Shown here: positions 63,211 to 64,000 of the stretch, piece after piece | How positions within the stretch are numbered: position 1 is the first letter of the stretch | Layout of the letters: each line of letters starts with the position of its first letter | Origin: Pseudomonas sp. ICMP 561 | Lineage (GTDB): Bacteria > Pseudomonadota > Gammaproteobacteria > Pseudomonadales > Pseudomonadaceae | DNA length: 64,000 nt | Direction: 5' to 3' | NCBI RefSeq assembly: GCF_002699985.1 | Contig: NZ_LKBT01000001.1 | Coordinates: forward strand, 434,001 to 498,000 | Made by a program: the position numbers and the translations under genes | Notes under the pieces: generated by a model | What the model was told of the DNA's origin: nothing | The model's database searches: none | Seen by the model: the letters and a program-made list of their open reading frames with translations, nothing else

Positions 63211-64000
63211 TTACTCCTGCGGTTCTTCTTCGTCAGAAGCAGCGTCGGCTTGCAGCTCGTCGGTGGAAGCGTCTTCGTCAGCGATGTTCAGCACCTCGCC
63301 TTCAATGATTTCACCGTCTTCACCGATGACCAGCTCTTCGCCTTCGACTTCCGATGGCTCCTGCACACGCTCCAGGCCGACCAGTTTCTCGTCGCTGGCC
63401 AGCTTGATCAGCGTCACACCCTGAGTGTTACGACCCAGGCTGGACACTTCGCTGACACGGGTACGAACCAGTGTGCCCTGATCGGAAATCAGCATGATTT
63501 CTTCGCCGTCGAGTACCTGCACCGCACCGACCAGTCGGCCGTTACGCTCGTTGCTGACCATGGCAATAACGCCCTGACCGCCACGCTTGTACTCTGGGAA
63601 CTCGGAGATCGCCGTACGCTTGCCATAGCCGCGCTCGGAAGCGGTAAGGATCTGGCTGCCTTCTTCCGGGATCAGCATCGAAATCAGCTTCTGGCCTTCC
63701 GGCAGACGCATGCCGCGCACACCGCGGGCGGTACGGCCCATGGCGCGAACGTCGGATTCCTTGAAGCGCGTAACCTTGCCGCCATCGGAGAACAGCATGA
63801 TTTCCTGCTCGCCATCGGTGATGGCTGCGGAGATCAGGATGTCGCCTTCGTCCAGCTCAAGCGCGATCAGACCCACGCTACGCTGACGGCTGAAGGCCAC
63901 CAGCGGGGTTTTCTTCACGGTACCGTTGGCGGTGGACATGAAGATGAACGGAGCCTTCTTCTTGTCTGCGGCCTTGATGCGCGCTTTACGCTCTTCTTCG
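63211..64000 (-). CDS. gyrA: DNA gyrase subunit A, C-terminal part (partial)
   Basis: Only the C-terminal DNA-wrapping part is in the window; the gene runs off the right edge. About 263 codons are visible: the end of the beta-pinwheel with repeated blades (GRTARGVRGMRLPEGQKLISML; GYGKRTAISEFPEYKRGGQGVI; GTLVRTRVSEVSSLGRNTQGVTLIKL) and the acidic tail (EDASTDELQADAASDEEEPQE). The position before serC is conserved in pseudomonads. Confidence 0.97.
   Translation of the reverse strand, partial: EEERKARIKAADKKKAPFIFMSTANGTVKKTPLVAFSRQRSVGLIALELDEGDILISAAITDGEQEIMLFSDGGKVTRFKESDVRAMGRTARGVRGMRLPEGQKLISMLIPEEGSQILTASERGYGKRTAISEFPEYKRGGQGVIAMVSNERNGRLVGAVQVLDGEEIMLISDQGTLVRTRVSEVSSLGRNTQGVTLIKLASDEKLVGLERVQEPSEVEGEELVIGEDGEIIEGEVLNIADEDASTDELQADAASDEEEPQE

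Overview
The window is a chromosomal segment of a fluorescent Pseudomonas, from the P. fluorescens/P. syringae side of the genus; I cannot name the species. The evidence is the gene order gyrA-serC-pheA-hisC-tyrA/aroA-cmk-rpsA-ihfB, the PvdS/PvdA/PvdY pyoverdine genes, EF-P with an Arg32-type loop next to earP, and many Pseudomonas REP/REPIN hairpins.

Left part (1-19.6 kb), ordinary core with scattered pyoverdine genes: the end of a probable ohrR, ohr with a palindromic operator, earP-efp, a GreA/B-family factor, small membrane or hypothetical proteins, a hotdog thioesterase, an aldo/keto reductase, pvdA (ornithine hydroxylase), an MFS-PlsC fusion, a symporter-histidine kinase-receiver protein, pvdS with a Fur box, pvdY (hydroxyornithine acetylase family), a TetR regulator abutting a KAS II gene, and comEA. 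pvdA and pvdY each have an exact PvdS box (TAAAT-N16-CGT) upstream, so the iron-starvation circuit Fur -> PvdS -> pvdA/pvdY can be read in the DNA.

Middle part (19.9-51.5 kb), a large surface-glycan locus. It starts with a decayed ABC-transporter 3' end and a tightly coupled pseBCFGHI operon, which should make CMP-pseudaminic acid. Two tandem WbpM-type 4,6-dehydratases, a WbpL-type initiating transferase and a WbpV/WbpK-type reductase follow on the minus strand; together they would make and load the first N-acetyl-6-deoxyhexosamine. A plus-strand, more AT-rich block then carries a GT2, the O-antigen ABC exporter (wzm, wzt with a C-terminal glycan-binding domain), a TylF-type methyltransferase, a beta-helix acyltransferase, a large two-domain transferase, an SDR epimerase, two GT8 paralogues, a GT4, an MBOAT/SGNH O-acylation pair and a 2-oxoglutarate oxygenase. 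The right edge has an acyltransferase-3 gene without a usable start codon, a decayed SGNH-type relic, another GT2 and rmlA. No wzx or wzy was seen, so export is probably ABC-dependent.

Right part (51.8-64 kb), conserved core on the minus strand: a beta-CASP metallo-beta-lactamase protein, a LapA-domain protein, ihfB, rpsA, cmk, the fused tyrA-aroA, hisC, pheA, serC and the 3' part of gyrA. This is the known Pseudomonas serC-to-rpsA supraoperon. In P. aeruginosa the O-antigen locus lies between ihfB and wbpM/comEA; the same frame is kept here, but the content differs and a pseudaminic acid operon sits between comEA and wbpM.
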